Shown here: in pieces, positions 37,948 through 47,402 of the stretch
How positions within the stretch are numbered: position 1 is the stretch's first letter
Layout: each line of letters opens with the position of its first letter
NCBI RefSeq assembly: GCF_013403955.1
Contig: NZ_JABFDG010000001.1
Coordinates: 1,528,406-1,592,405 of the forward strand
DNA: 64,000 nucleotides
Direction of reading: 5' to 3'
Source: Winogradskyella vidalii
Lineage (GTDB): Bacteria > Bacteroidota > Bacteroidia > Flavobacteriales > Flavobacteriaceae
Program-made: the position numbers and the translations under genes
The notes under the pieces: generated by a model
Database searches by the model: none
Seen by the model: the letters and a program-made list of their open reading frames with translations, nothing else
What the model was told of the DNA's origin: nothing

Positions 37948-38979
37948 ATGAAAAGTAAAATTATAGTTACTGGAGGATGTGGATATATTGGATCACATAC
38001 GGTTATTGAATTAATAGAAAATGATTTTGAAGTTGTTATTTTAGATGACTTATCAAATTCTACAGAGAAGACTTTAGAGCGTATCCATAAGGTAACAGGA
38101 GTCACACCAGCTTTTGCAAATATTGATTTAAAAAATGAAACAGAAACTAATAAAGTTTTTGTAGCTCATAATGATGCTAAAGGTGTTATTCATTTTGCAG
38201 CACATAAGGCTGTAGGTGAGTCTGTACAAGAACCCATTAAGTATTATAAAAACAACTTTTATTCGCTTTTAAATTCTTTAGAAGCGCAAAGTAAAAATGG
38301 TATAAATAATTTTATTTTTTCATCTTCAGCGACGGTTTACGGAACTCCTGAGACATTACCAATTACTGAGAAGAATGAAACACAACGTCCATTTTCTCCT
38401 TACGGAAACACAAAAAAAATAGCAGAAGAAATCTTAGATGATTTTACGAAATCTAACGAAGCATTCTCTGCAATATCACTTAGATATTTTAATCCAATTG
38501 GAGCACATTCATCTGGTGAAATTGGTGAATTACCAAGTGGTATTCCTAATAATCTTATGCCATATATAACGCAAATAGCAGCAGGTGTTAGAGATAAACT
38601 AATGGTTTATGGTAATGATTACCCAACCAAGGATGGTACACCAATAAGAGATTATATTCACGTGGTAGATTTAGCAAAAGCACATGTTATTGCAATTAAA
38701 CGACTTCTTAAAAATGACCAAGAAAAATCCTTAGAGTTTTTCAATTTAGGAACGGGTCTTGGCTATTCTGTATTAGATGTTATCAATACTTTTGAATCTG
38801 TAACGAACTCTAAACTTAATTATGAAATAACTGATAGAAGAGCAGGTGATGTGCCATGTTTATATGCCTCCACAGACCTTGCTAAAGAAAAATTAGGTTG
38901 GACAGCCGAAAGAGAGCTGAGTGATATGATTAGTTCTTCATGGAAATGGGAACAGAACTTGAGAAACGAATCTAAATAA
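37948..38979 (+). CDS. galE: UDP-glucose 4-epimerase
   Basis: Extended SDR that interconverts UDP-galactose and UDP-glucose and so completes the Leloir cycle. The 343-residue sequence has the NAD loop VTGGCGYIGSHTVIEL, the catalytic SSSATVYG and Tyr-x3-Lys in SPYGNTKKIAEE, and SLRYFNPIGAHSSGEIGE. It is divergent from the gntR-galT run and 6 bp upstream of a LacI-type regulator, with which it forms an operon. ATG start. Confidence 0.96.
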   Translation: MKSKIIVTGGCGYIGSHTVIELIENDFEVVILDDLSNSTEKTLERIHKVTGVTPAFANIDLKNETETNKVFVAHNDAKGVIHFAAHKAVGESVQEPIKYYKNNFYSLLNSLEAQSKNGINNFIFSSSATVYGTPETLPITEKNETQRPFSPYGNTKKIAEEILDDFTKSNEAFSAISLRYFNPIGAHSSGEIGELPSGIPNNLMPYITQIAAGVRDKLMVYGNDYPTKDGTPIRDYIHVVDLAKAHVIAIKRLLKNDQEKSLEFFNLGTGLGYSVLDVINTFESVTNSKLNYEITDRRAGDVPCLYASTDLAKEKLGWTAERELSDMISSSWKWEQNLRNESK

Positions 38980-38985
38980 ATTGTT

Positions 38986-39981
38986 ATGATACAAACAAGA
39001 CCTACACTTTCTGAAATGTCTAAAGCCTTAAATCTGTCCATTTCGACAATTTCAAAATCGCTTTCAGATAGTTCAGAAATAAGCAGCCTTACCAAAACAA
39101 GAGTTCAAGATTTCGCTAAAGAATGTAATTATATTCCAAATAGTTTAGCGACAAGTTTTCTTAAAGGTTATACTAATACAATTGGTTTAGTTATACCTAA
39201 TATTCTAAATTCTTTTTATGCTAATGTGTTGTCTGGTATTGAAAAGCATTTAGATGAAAATGGATTCAAATTAATCACATCAATTTCGAACGAATCAATC
39301 GATAAAGAATCTAATAGTTTAAAAAAAATGTCTGCTGGTTATATTGATGGTTTAATTATTTGTCCGTCTAAAGAAGCAGAACTTAAGAAAGATTATAATC
39401 ATATTAATTCATTAGTCGGCCAAGGAACACCTGTGGTTATGTTTGATAGAATTTGTGAAGGAGTAAATTGTGACAAGGTTATTATCGATGATTATAAAAC
39501 CTCGTTTGAGACAACTGAGCATCTTATTAAAGAAAAAGGGTGTAAGTCTATAATAATGACATCACTTATAGATAGTTTACAACATGGAAAGTTAAGAGCA
39601 GACGGCTTCAAAGAAGCCATGGCAAAGCATAAACTTAAAAATAATATTATTGTAGCAGATAGTATAGAAGACTTAAAGAAAAAAATAAAAATTACACTTA
39701 ATAACGATTCTAATATCGATGGTGTTTTTGGAATAAACGAACAAGCTGTTTTACAGGCCATGCATGTTGTTCGCGATTTAAAAGTTCAAAATTCAAAGAA
39801 AGATATCGTTATGGCGGGGTTTTGTAATCAAAGCCAAGCAGATCACAACCCATCTTTAATTGTTGTCAATCAAAATGCTGAAAAAATTGGAATAGAAGCT
39901 GTTAAATTGATCCTTAAGAGAATAAAAAAAATAGATAAGAAAACATTCTTCACAAAAATTGTAGCAGCTTGTTTTTTATAA
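38986..39981 (+). CDS. LacI family transcriptional regulator
   Basis: A 331-residue regulator. The N-terminal helix-turn-helix is PTLSEMSKALNLSISTISKS, followed by the hinge YIPNSLATSF. The periplasmic-binding-like core begins TNTIGLVIPNILNSFYANVL and includes VVMFDRICEGVNCDKVII and DGVFGINEQAVL. The last residues (KIVAACFL) differ from the usual family end, so the C-terminus may be slightly altered. It follows galE by 6 bp. Whether it acts on the galactose genes or on the downstream SusCD locus is not visible; no second operator was found. Confidence 0.88.
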   Translation: MIQTRPTLSEMSKALNLSISTISKSLSDSSEISSLTKTRVQDFAKECNYIPNSLATSFLKGYTNTIGLVIPNILNSFYANVLSGIEKHLDENGFKLITSISNESIDKESNSLKKMSAGYIDGLIICPSKEAELKKDYNHINSLVGQGTPVVMFDRICEGVNCDKVIIDDYKTSFETTEHLIKEKGCKSIIMTSLIDSLQHGKLRADGFKEAMAKHKLKNNIIVADSIEDLKKKIKITLNNDSNIDGVFGINEQAVLQAMHVVRDLKVQNSKKDIVMAGFCNQSQADHNPSLIVVNQNAEKIGIEAVKLILKRIKKIDKKTFFTKIVAACFL

Positions 39982-40554
39982 ATTAGAATTAGATGGTTAA
40001 CCGTGATATGTACTTTCTAAATTCTCAATATTTAGTCGAATGTTATTAGTACAGGTGCTTTTTACATCTTTGTTATTGTGGATAACGCACCAATTACAGA
40101 TACAGATGGAGATGAAATTACTGTTTCTGTTGATTTGTGTTTAATGGTCTAGCGTACAGAACAGCTGACGAAAACTTACGTATTATTAGACTTTTAGATA
40201 AATAAAATCCAGCTACTGGTGCTAAGTCAAATGTTAGAGATGAGTTGTAATACATAATACAGGGACAACAAGTTAACTTGCTTTAACTGAACATAAACAA
40301 GGAAATAGCTCTCCTTTTGAAGCTAAATCTGAAATTTTAGCTAATGAATTGGATGCTTGGACTTATGAAATGACATTTGAATTTACTTTTAGTAATGGTG
40401 TGCCTATAGAAATGGTATCTAATAATTACTTGAATATTTAAAAATGGCTAAGTCATAGATGTATGCGAGAGTAATACAAAGAAAAGTAAGTGGAGATATG
40501 GCGTTATTAAGACAAAAAATAAAATTAAAAATTTAAAATTGAATTATAACGACT
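39982..40554 (+). pseudogene. Decayed coding remnant of unknown family
   Basis: Protein-like stretches are broken by stops and frame changes: NAPITDTDGDEITVSVD (near 40088), RTADENLRIIRLLDK then a stop, NPATGAKSNVRDEL then a stop, and a longer open piece SSPFEAKSEILANELDAWTY leading to FSNGVPIEMVSNNYLNI with a stop at 40439-40441. I do not recognise the family. The order is consistent with one old gene of about 130 codons. The gap holds no intact gene. Confidence 0.55.
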
Positions 40555-41151
40555 CTATTTAAATTGCTCTTTTCTAGGAACACCAAATAATAAAAATAAA
40601 AGGCCTTGTAATTTTCCGTCCACAGTTTTCCGCAATATAGAAAATGCTTTTGTAATATGAGCTTCGACAGATTTTATAGATACGTTTAAATACTCGGCAA
40701 TCTCTATATTTGTTAATCCATCTTGCTTACTTAGTAAAAACGTTTGCTTGCATTTAGGAGGGAGGTTTTCAATCTCTTGATTTACAATCTTTATAAGTCG
40801 ATCTAATGAATTTTCATCTTCCTCAACAATGGAACTCAAGGCATCAATATATTTTTTCTCAAGCTCAATAACCGATTTCTTTTTACGATACTGGTCTATA
40901 AATTCATTGTATACAGACCTGTATAAATAATTTTTTATTGAAAAATCATCTTTAAGTTGTTTGCGTTTATTCCAAATATTAATGAAGACGTTTTGCACGA
41001 TGTCTTCAGAATAATCATAGTCATTTGTAAGCCCGAAAACATAAATGCATAATTTATGATGAAATGAATCAACCAAATAAGAATATGCTTTTGGCTCGCC
41101 ATTTTTTAATGACTTAATAAAATCAGTATCATTTTTAAATTTATTTTGCAC
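40555..41151 (-). CDS. ECF RNA polymerase sigma factor (Bacteroidota FecI-like)
   Basis: A 198-residue sigma-70 family factor. Region 2 has YDYSEDIVQNVFINIWNKRK and region 4 has LPPKCKQTFLLSKQDGLTNI and NVSIKSVEAHITKAF. It has the size and motifs of the ECF group that pairs with FecR anti-sigma factors and SusC-type receptors. The only start in range is a GTG at 41151. It is divergent from fecR over about 107 bp containing an inverted repeat at 41164-41185, rather than in the same operon as usual. It should transcribe the SusCD locus when released. Confidence 0.9.
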   Translation of the reverse strand: MQNKFKNDTDFIKSLKNGEPKAYSYLVDSFHHKLCIYVFGLTNDYDYSEDIVQNVFINIWNKRKQLKDDFSIKNYLYRSVYNEFIDQYRKKKSVIELEKKYIDALSSIVEEDENSLDRLIKIVNQEIENLPPKCKQTFLLSKQDGLTNIEIAEYLNVSIKSVEAHITKAFSILRKTVDGKLQGLLFLLFGVPRKEQFK

Positions 41152-41163
41152 TAATTGATAGAA

Positions 41164-41185
41164 TTTAGCATGAATTAATGCTAAA
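41164..41185. promoter_or_regulatory. Inverted repeat between sigma factor and fecR
   Basis: TTTAGCAT and ATGCTAAA are perfect 8-bp inverted repeats separated by six bases, in the divergent promoter region. It could be an operator for autoregulation or for a neighbouring regulator. Confidence 0.45.
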
Positions 41186-41258
41186 ATATAAAATACTTAG
41201 CAAAAAAGTTAGGGTTGCGCAATTTTGTTTCGTTTTACTAATAAAGGATGAGATTTTA

Positions 41259-42422
41259 ATGATGTCGAAAAATAACGAGTATTTAATTGTTAAATATTTA
41301 ATTAACCAAACTTCTTCTCAAGAATTAGATGAATTAGAACTTTGGCTAAGAGACTTTGATAACAAAAAGGAATTTAAAAGTTTTGTTAAAACCAATTATA
41401 TAATAGATTATAATTTGAAGAAATTTAATACAGATAAAATAAAGAATAAACTTAACCATCTTATAAAAGAGGACAAAAAAGTTTTAAGACTTAAAACGAT
41501 ACAAAAATATTCTAAGTATGCTGCTCTCTTTATTGGAATACTGTTTTCGATTTACTTTGTCAAAGATGGAATTTATGATAAACCTGTAGAAACCAACCCC
41601 GTGATTGTAAATAGTACAATTGAATCTGGTACGGATAAGGCAATACTGACGTTAGGAGATGGAACACATATATCTCTAGGAAAAGAAGCGTCTTTCCAAT
41701 CAAAAAATGCTAACAGTAATGGAGAGGAAATTGTTTATGAAGGAGGAGAAACTAAGACAACAGAAGTAGCATATAATTATTTGACTATACCAAGAGGTGG
41801 ACAGTTTTTTGTAAAGCTATCTGATGGAACTCAAATATGGTTAAATTCAGAATCAAAAATAAAATATCCTGTTAACTTTATTGAAGGAGAAACCCGTACA
41901 GTGGAGTTAGTTTATGGTGAGGCTTACTTCGATGTATCGCCCAGTTCAGAACATAAAGGAGCAAAATTTAAAGTATTTAATCAATCTCAAGAAATAGAGG
42001 TGATAGGCACTGAATTTAATATCAAGGCATACAGGGATGAATCAAATATTTACACAACCTTAGTAGAAGGAAAGGTCTCTGTTAATTCAGGAATATACAA
42101 ACAAATATTAAAACCTAATCAGCAAATTAATCTTAATCTTGAAGTGAATTCAATGACTATTTCTGAGGTTATTGTTTACAACGAAGTTTCTTGGAAAGAT
42201 GGGGTTTTTAGCTTTCGTAGAAAATCTTTGGAAGATATTATGAAAGTATTATCTCGCTGGTATGATGTAGATATAGACTTTGCCAATGAAGAACTTAAAA
42301 GCGCAGGATTTAACGGGGTTCTAGGTAAAGATCAAAAGATTGAAGATGTATTAAAAACAATAAAGAGTTTTGGGGTAATTGAAGGTTATGATATCCATGA
42401 CAAACAAATTACACTCAAATAG
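41259..42422 (+). CDS. FecR family anti-sigma factor
   Basis: A 387-residue inner-membrane protein started at the ATG pair at 41259/41262. The cytosolic N-terminus (residues 1-80) binds sigma; a membrane helix (YAALFIGILFSIYFV) follows; the periplasmic FecR domain has YLTIPRGGQFFVKLSDGTQI-like blocks (first PRGGQFFVKL, then DGTQIWLNSES) and VELVYGEAYFDVSP, and DUF4974 ends the protein with SRWYDVDIDFAN. It relays the substrate signal from the STN domain of the adjacent SusC to the sigma factor. Confidence 0.92.
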   Translation: MMSKNNEYLIVKYLINQTSSQELDELELWLRDFDNKKEFKSFVKTNYIIDYNLKKFNTDKIKNKLNHLIKEDKKVLRLKTIQKYSKYAALFIGILFSIYFVKDGIYDKPVETNPVIVNSTIESGTDKAILTLGDGTHISLGKEASFQSKNANSNGEEIVYEGGETKTTEVAYNYLTIPRGGQFFVKLSDGTQIWLNSESKIKYPVNFIEGETRTVELVYGEAYFDVSPSSEHKGAKFKVFNQSQEIEVIGTEFNIKAYRDESNIYTTLVEGKVSVNSGIYKQILKPNQQINLNLEVNSMTISEVIVYNEVSWKDGVFSFRRKSLEDIMKVLSRWYDVDIDFANEELKSAGFNGVLGKDQKIEDVLKTIKSFGVIEGYDIHDKQITLK

Positions 42423-42528
42423 ATGGAAAAAGCAAAGGGATCGAAGTTAAACATTTTGCCGTGAATCAACTTCGTCCCTCTAAACTGTACTAATCAATAC
42501 TGATGTATAACTAACACAATGTAAATTT

Positions 42529-45500
42529 ATGAAAATTGAATTAATCAAGGCGCGTTCCCTCGTTCGAAAGCGACTTTTATTTATCTGTATGAGAACGTTT
42601 ATTTTCTTATTATGTACTTCTGTTTTTAGTTTTAATACTATGACTTCTTTTGCTCAAGAAGAGGTGACTATAAACGTAGACAAAATAGTGTCTGTAGATG
42701 AGGTTTTTTATCTAATACAACAACAAACGAAATATCGTTTTTTATACCCTCAGGATTTGTTTAAAGATGCACCCAAAGTTGCTCTAAAAAAAGGAAAAAT
42801 AGAATTAACTAAACTTTTGGAGCAAAGCCTTATGGGAAATAATCTAAAGTTTAAATTTTCTGAAAATAATATAATTGTTATTGAAGAGGAAACCCCCAAC
42901 CCAATAGTAGCGAACCAACAATCACAAGGTGTTAAATTATCAGGTGTTGTTACGGACAATAATGGTCAGCCTTTGCCAGGAGCTAGTATTATAGAGAAAG
43001 GAACCTCTAATGGTGTACAAACAGATTTTGATGGCAAATTCACCTTAACAATTACTGATGCTAAATCATTAGTTATTGTGTCTTACATAGGGTTTATTAC
43101 TCAAAAAATTGAAGTGGGCATTGATAAAAATATTAATGTTCAATTGAAAGAGAATACTGCTCAATTAAACGAAGTTGTTGTTGTTGGATATGGAACCCAG
43201 CAACAAACAAAGGTCTCTGGCTCTATTGCAAAAGTTCCGATGAACGAATTACAAGATTTTCCGGTGTCAAATTTTGACCAAGCATTAGCAGGAAAATTGG
43301 CAGGTGTACAAGTTTCTCAAACTACAGGAGAACCAGGTAGAGAGCTAACTATAAAAGTAAGAGGAACAGGAAGTATAACCTCAGGAACTGAACCATTATA
43401 CGTGATTGATGGTGTTCCGTTAGAAAGTGGAGGTCAGGCAACGGAAGTAGTAAATATGGAAGATATTGAATCTATTCAAGTATTAAAGGATGCAGCCTCT
43501 ACGGCTATTTATGGTTCTCGAGGGGCAAACGGGATAGTGATAATTACTACTAAAATGGGGAAGCAAGGTAGAATGCGGGTCAATTTTAATCACTCTACGG
43601 GTTTTCAACAGGTATCAAAAAAAATTGATATGATGGATGCTTATGAATACGCTCAACTTTCAAGAGATGGACATAACGCCGCTTATTTACAAGATGTACC
43701 AACAGGTAGTGTTAATGATCCTAATAGCGTCAGACCAATTGGATATCAAAAAATCCCAGAGGAATTATTTCCTTATTTAAATGGAGAAACTGGACTTACC
43801 AACACGGATTGGCAAGATGAAATATTTAGGACTGCGTTTCTTCAAAGGTCTAACATTTCAATAAGTGGAGCTTCAGAGAAAGTGAATTATTTTGTTTCAT
43901 TAAATCATTCAGATCAAGAGGGAGTCATAATTAATTCAGACTACTCTAAAACTGGTTTACGTGCCAATGTTGGATTTACTTCGGGCAAATTTAAAATTGG
44001 TGTTAATATAAGTCCATCTTACACTTTTGAAAATAGGGTGTCTGCTAATAGTCCATATTTCGATGACGGTATTGTGCATACAGCTTTATCATATGCGCCA
44101 ATATGGCCAGTATATAATTCAGATGGAAGTTTTAATCAGCAAGGAAATGGGTTTTTGAGGATAGGAACAGATTATCAGCATAATGAAATGGTAAATCCTG
44201 TTGCCTTAGCTTTAATTCCGCAAAATGAAATAGAGCACCTTAATTTATTAAGCAATTTGTTTGTGGAGTATGAGGTAATGAAAGATTTGAAACTAAAATC
44301 ATCATTTGCACTAAGTTACAACGAGTTTCAAAATGAATACTATCGTCCTGCATCGTTAGAGACAAGAGGGCGTAATAATACTGGGCGACCATCTATTCCA
44401 ATAGGTAGATTGAGTACTACGAATATTTATAAATGGACATTTGAAAATACGGCAAACTATAAGAAAAGTTTTGGTAATCATAATTTACAATTATTAGGAG
44501 GTATTACTGCGGAGAAAAGCAGAACCAAACTACAACGCATATCAGCTCAGGTAGACCCAAGTACTCGTGTGGATAATGCAATACAAGTTATTACGGCTGC
44601 TGCTGCTGATGGAGTTAGCTCTACAGCTAGTTTAGGTGAATGGTCTCTGTACTCTTTATTAGCTAGGGCACAATATGATTACTCTATCAAGTATTTATTT
44701 TCAGCGTCTATAAGAGCCGATGCTTCTTCGAGATTTGGTGCCAATAATAAATGGGGATATTTCCCTTCAGTTTCTGCTGGATGGAGAATTTCTGAGGAAT
44801 CATTTTTTGAAGAAACTCATTGGGTTAATGAATTAAAAATAAGAGGAAGCTATGGTGGCACAGGTAACTTCCAAATTGGTAATTATCAACAGGCCGCACT
44901 TTTAGGGGTCGATGAATATATCACAGGTGTTCCTGGACAGATACAAACCGGCTTTAGACCTTCTCAGATACCTAATCCTAATCTAAGTTGGGAGTCTAAT
45001 TATATGTATAATATTGGTATTGATGCAAAATTTTTTAAGAGACAATTAGGTTTTACATTAGAGTATTACAACGGGAATACTGAGGATATGTTATTAAATA
45101 TTCCAGTGCCTCAAACTACTGGGTTTGGGAGTGCGCTACAAAATATTGGTAAGCTTAATAATAGAGGTTTTGAAGCTTCATTAAATATTTCACCTGATTT
45201 AGGCGAGTTTAAGTGGAGCAGTAATTTTAATATTTCTGTAAATAGAAATGAGGTAAAAGAGTTAGGACCTGAGGGTACGCCTATAATTGAAACTGCAGGG
45301 ACTGATCATGCGTTTTTTAAGACTGAAATTGGGCAACCTGTTGGTAATTATTTTTTATTGGTACAAGATGGTATTTTTTCTACGCAGGAAGAATTAGACC
45401 AGTATCCACACTTTGAAAACACTGCTGTAGGTGATTTTAGGTTTGTGGATGTAGATGGTGATGGCGTTTTAGATGTTAATAAAGATAGAGCCATTGTTGG

Positions 45501-46020
45501 TAATTATGCACCAGATTTTACATATGGTTTTTCAAATGCTTTTAATTATAAAGGTTTTGATGTTAATGTTTCATTACAAGGAAGTTATGGGGGTGAAGTA
45601 CTTAACCTTCTGAGACGTTATGTTGTAAATGGTGAAGGCAACTTCAATAACACAAGAGAATTACTAGGTAGATGGCAATCTGAAGCAAATCCTGGTGATG
45701 GTAATACTAACAGAGCCAACAGAAAATCTAGTGGTAATAATGGGCGTACTTCTACATGGCATGTTGAAGATGCATCATATTTGAGGTTAATGAATGTGTC
45801 AATAGGATATTCTCTTCCTAAATCTCTTTTAGAAGGATTAAGTCTAACTAAGGTAAGACTTTATATATCAGGTAATAATCTTCATACATGGTCTAATTAT
45901 ACTGGCTATAATCCAGAAGTTAGTTTAGGAAGTGGTAGTAATCAACTAACCCCTGGCTTAGATTATGGAGTTTATCCGCTAGCAAAAACATATTCATTAG
46001 GCCTTAATGTGTCATTTTAA
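42529..46020 (+). CDS. SusC/RagA-type TonB-dependent outer-membrane transporter with STN domain
   Basis: An 1163-residue outer-membrane receptor. Signal sequence up to FAQ (about residue 43); secretin/TonB N-terminal domain (50-120, VSVDEVFYLIQQQTKYRFLY) for signalling to FecR; carboxypeptidase-D-like domain (VKLSGVVTDNNGQPLPGAS); TonB-box region NEVVVVGYGTQ; plug (GKLAGVQVSQTTGEPG, LYVIDGVPLES, STAIYGSRGANGVI-like IYGSRGANGIVII); then the 22-strand barrel ending in a terminal LGLNVSF. SusC proteins import oligomeric substrates captured by SusD. It is 107 bp after fecR and 11 bp before susD. Confidence 0.95.
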   Translation: MKIELIKARSLVRKRLLFICMRTFIFLLCTSVFSFNTMTSFAQEEVTINVDKIVSVDEVFYLIQQQTKYRFLYPQDLFKDAPKVALKKGKIELTKLLEQSLMGNNLKFKFSENNIIVIEEETPNPIVANQQSQGVKLSGVVTDNNGQPLPGASIIEKGTSNGVQTDFDGKFTLTITDAKSLVIVSYIGFITQKIEVGIDKNINVQLKENTAQLNEVVVVGYGTQQQTKVSGSIAKVPMNELQDFPVSNFDQALAGKLAGVQVSQTTGEPGRELTIKVRGTGSITSGTEPLYVIDGVPLESGGQATEVVNMEDIESIQVLKDAASTAIYGSRGANGIVIITTKMGKQGRMRVNFNHSTGFQQVSKKIDMMDAYEYAQLSRDGHNAAYLQDVPTGSVNDPNSVRPIGYQKIPEELFPYLNGETGLTNTDWQDEIFRTAFLQRSNISISGASEKVNYFVSLNHSDQEGVIINSDYSKTGLRANVGFTSGKFKIGVNISPSYTFENRVSANSPYFDDGIVHTALSYAPIWPVYNSDGSFNQQGNGFLRIGTDYQHNEMVNPVALALIPQNEIEHLNLLSNLFVEYEVMKDLKLKSSFALSYNEFQNEYYRPASLETRGRNNTGRPSIPIGRLSTTNIYKWTFENTANYKKSFGNHNLQLLGGITAEKSRTKLQRISAQVDPSTRVDNAIQVITAAAADGVSSTASLGEWSLYSLLARAQYDYSIKYLFSASIRADASSRFGANNKWGYFPSVSAGWRISEESFFEETHWVNELKIRGSYGGTGNFQIGNYQQAALLGVDEYITGVPGQIQTGFRPSQIPNPNLSWESNYMYNIGIDAKFFKRQLGFTLEYYNGNTEDMLLNIPVPQTTGFGSALQNIGKLNNRGFEASLNISPDLGEFKWSSNFNISVNRNEVKELGPEGTPIIETAGTDHAFFKTEIGQPVGNYFLLVQDGIFSTQEELDQYPHFENTAVGDFRFVDVDGDGVLDVNKDRAIVGNYAPDFTYGFSNAFNYKGFDVNVSLQGSYGGEVLNLLRRYVVNGEGNFNNTRELLGRWQSEANPGDGNTNRANRKSSGNNGRTSTWHVEDASYLRLMNVSIGYSLPKSLLEGLSLTKVRLYISGNNLHTWSNYTGYNPEVSLGSGSNQLTPGLDYGVYPLAKTYSLGLNVSF

Positions 46021-46031
46021 ATCAAAGAAAA

Positions 46032-47402
46032 ATGAAAAAAATAATTTATACAATATTAATAGCTTGTTTAATTTCTACAAGTTGTAGTGACGATTTTACA
46101 GAAATAGTCTCAGAGAATGATTTAACTACAGATAGTTTTTATAATAACGCTGACGATTTTAATGCTGCCGTTTTAGCAGCTTACGCAAAATTACAAGGAC
46201 AAGTTGGTATTTATTTTGAATTAAATGAATGGCGTTCAGATAACCTAGATTTATTGGCGCCTACAGCTGGTACACAAGATAGGTTTAATATCAACAAGTT
46301 TCAAGAAACATCTGCAAACGAACTAATTAGAAATGCCTGGGCTAATTTTTATAATGGTATTTTTCGTGCCAACTCGGTAACTGATAATCTTGATGGAGTA
46401 GCTTTTGATGAAACATTAAAAAAGCAGTATGAAGCTGAAGCTAGATTTATTAGAGCATTAACGTACTTCAATATAGTGCGCTTATGGGGAGATGCACCTA
46501 TTATTTTAAGAGTTATTTCAGTCGAAGAATCACTTGAAATTGGTAGAAGTCCTGCACATGAAGTCTATGAAGCCATTGAAGAAGATTTGCAATTTGCTGC
46601 AAGCAATCTACCATCTTCTTACGCTGCACAAGAATTCGGTAGAGCCACATCAGGGGCTGCTAAAACCTTACTTGGTAAAGTGTATTTATCCCAAAATAAA
46701 TATAGTGAGGCTATAACAATATTAAATGAAGTAGCAGGGCAGTATAGCTTATTACATGACATTTCTGATGTATTTGATACAGAAAACAAGAACAATAATG
46801 AAATTATATTTTCAATACGGTTTAATAAAGAAATTCAAGGTGAAGGTCATGGTTTATGGTTTGCAGTTTCTGATCTTTCAATATCTCCTTTTACATCAAA
46901 ATTGGTAAATGCCTATACAGTATCTGATACACGTAAAAGTTTAATAGAATATCAAGCCGTAGGAAATCTTTTTGTACCTGCTAAATTTCATGATACAGAA
47001 TCAGCTTTTCGAAATTTTGGTAATGATTATATTTTATTGAGACAAGCAGATGTACTTTTAATGTTAGCAGAAGCTTTAAATGAACAGTCTTACCAGGCTA
47101 ATGGTGATGCATTTAATTATTTAAACGATGTGCGAATAAGAGCAAATTTATCGCCAGTAACATCATCGGATATAACAGATCAAGCAAGTTTTAGAGATGC
47201 TGTTTTAAATGAACGTTTTTTAGAATTTCCATTTGAAGGGCATCGCTGGTTTGATTTAATCAGGACTAATACTGCGGATACAGAAATAAATTCAGGAATC
47301 GGAGTTTTAATACAAGAGTATCAATTGCTCTATCCCGTTCCACAAGTAGAAATAGAAAAGATCAATAATGAATCCTTAATTTATCAAAATGAAGGCTATT
47401 AG
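46032..47402 (+). CDS. SusD/RagB-type substrate-binding lipoprotein
   Basis: A 456-residue surface lipoprotein. The lipobox is in LISTSCSDDF. TPR-like helices of the SusD fold are seen (AEARFIRALTYFNIVRLWG, then RATSGAAKTLLGKVYLSQ and LLRQADVLLMLAEALNEQ), and the C-terminal RFLEFPFEGHRWFDLIRT is diagnostic. It forms the lid on the SusC barrel and decides specificity. Its 3' end overlaps the next gene by 14 bp, which indicates translational coupling. Confidence 0.95.
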   Translation: MKKIIYTILIACLISTSCSDDFTEIVSENDLTTDSFYNNADDFNAAVLAAYAKLQGQVGIYFELNEWRSDNLDLLAPTAGTQDRFNINKFQETSANELIRNAWANFYNGIFRANSVTDNLDGVAFDETLKKQYEAEARFIRALTYFNIVRLWGDAPIILRVISVEESLEIGRSPAHEVYEAIEEDLQFAASNLPSSYAAQEFGRATSGAAKTLLGKVYLSQNKYSEAITILNEVAGQYSLLHDISDVFDTENKNNNEIIFSIRFNKEIQGEGHGLWFAVSDLSISPFTSKLVNAYTVSDTRKSLIEYQAVGNLFVPAKFHDTESAFRNFGNDYILLRQADVLLMLAEALNEQSYQANGDAFNYLNDVRIRANLSPVTSSDITDQASFRDAVLNERFLEFPFEGHRWFDLIRTNTADTEINSGIGVLIQEYQLLYPVPQVEIEKINNESLIYQNEGY

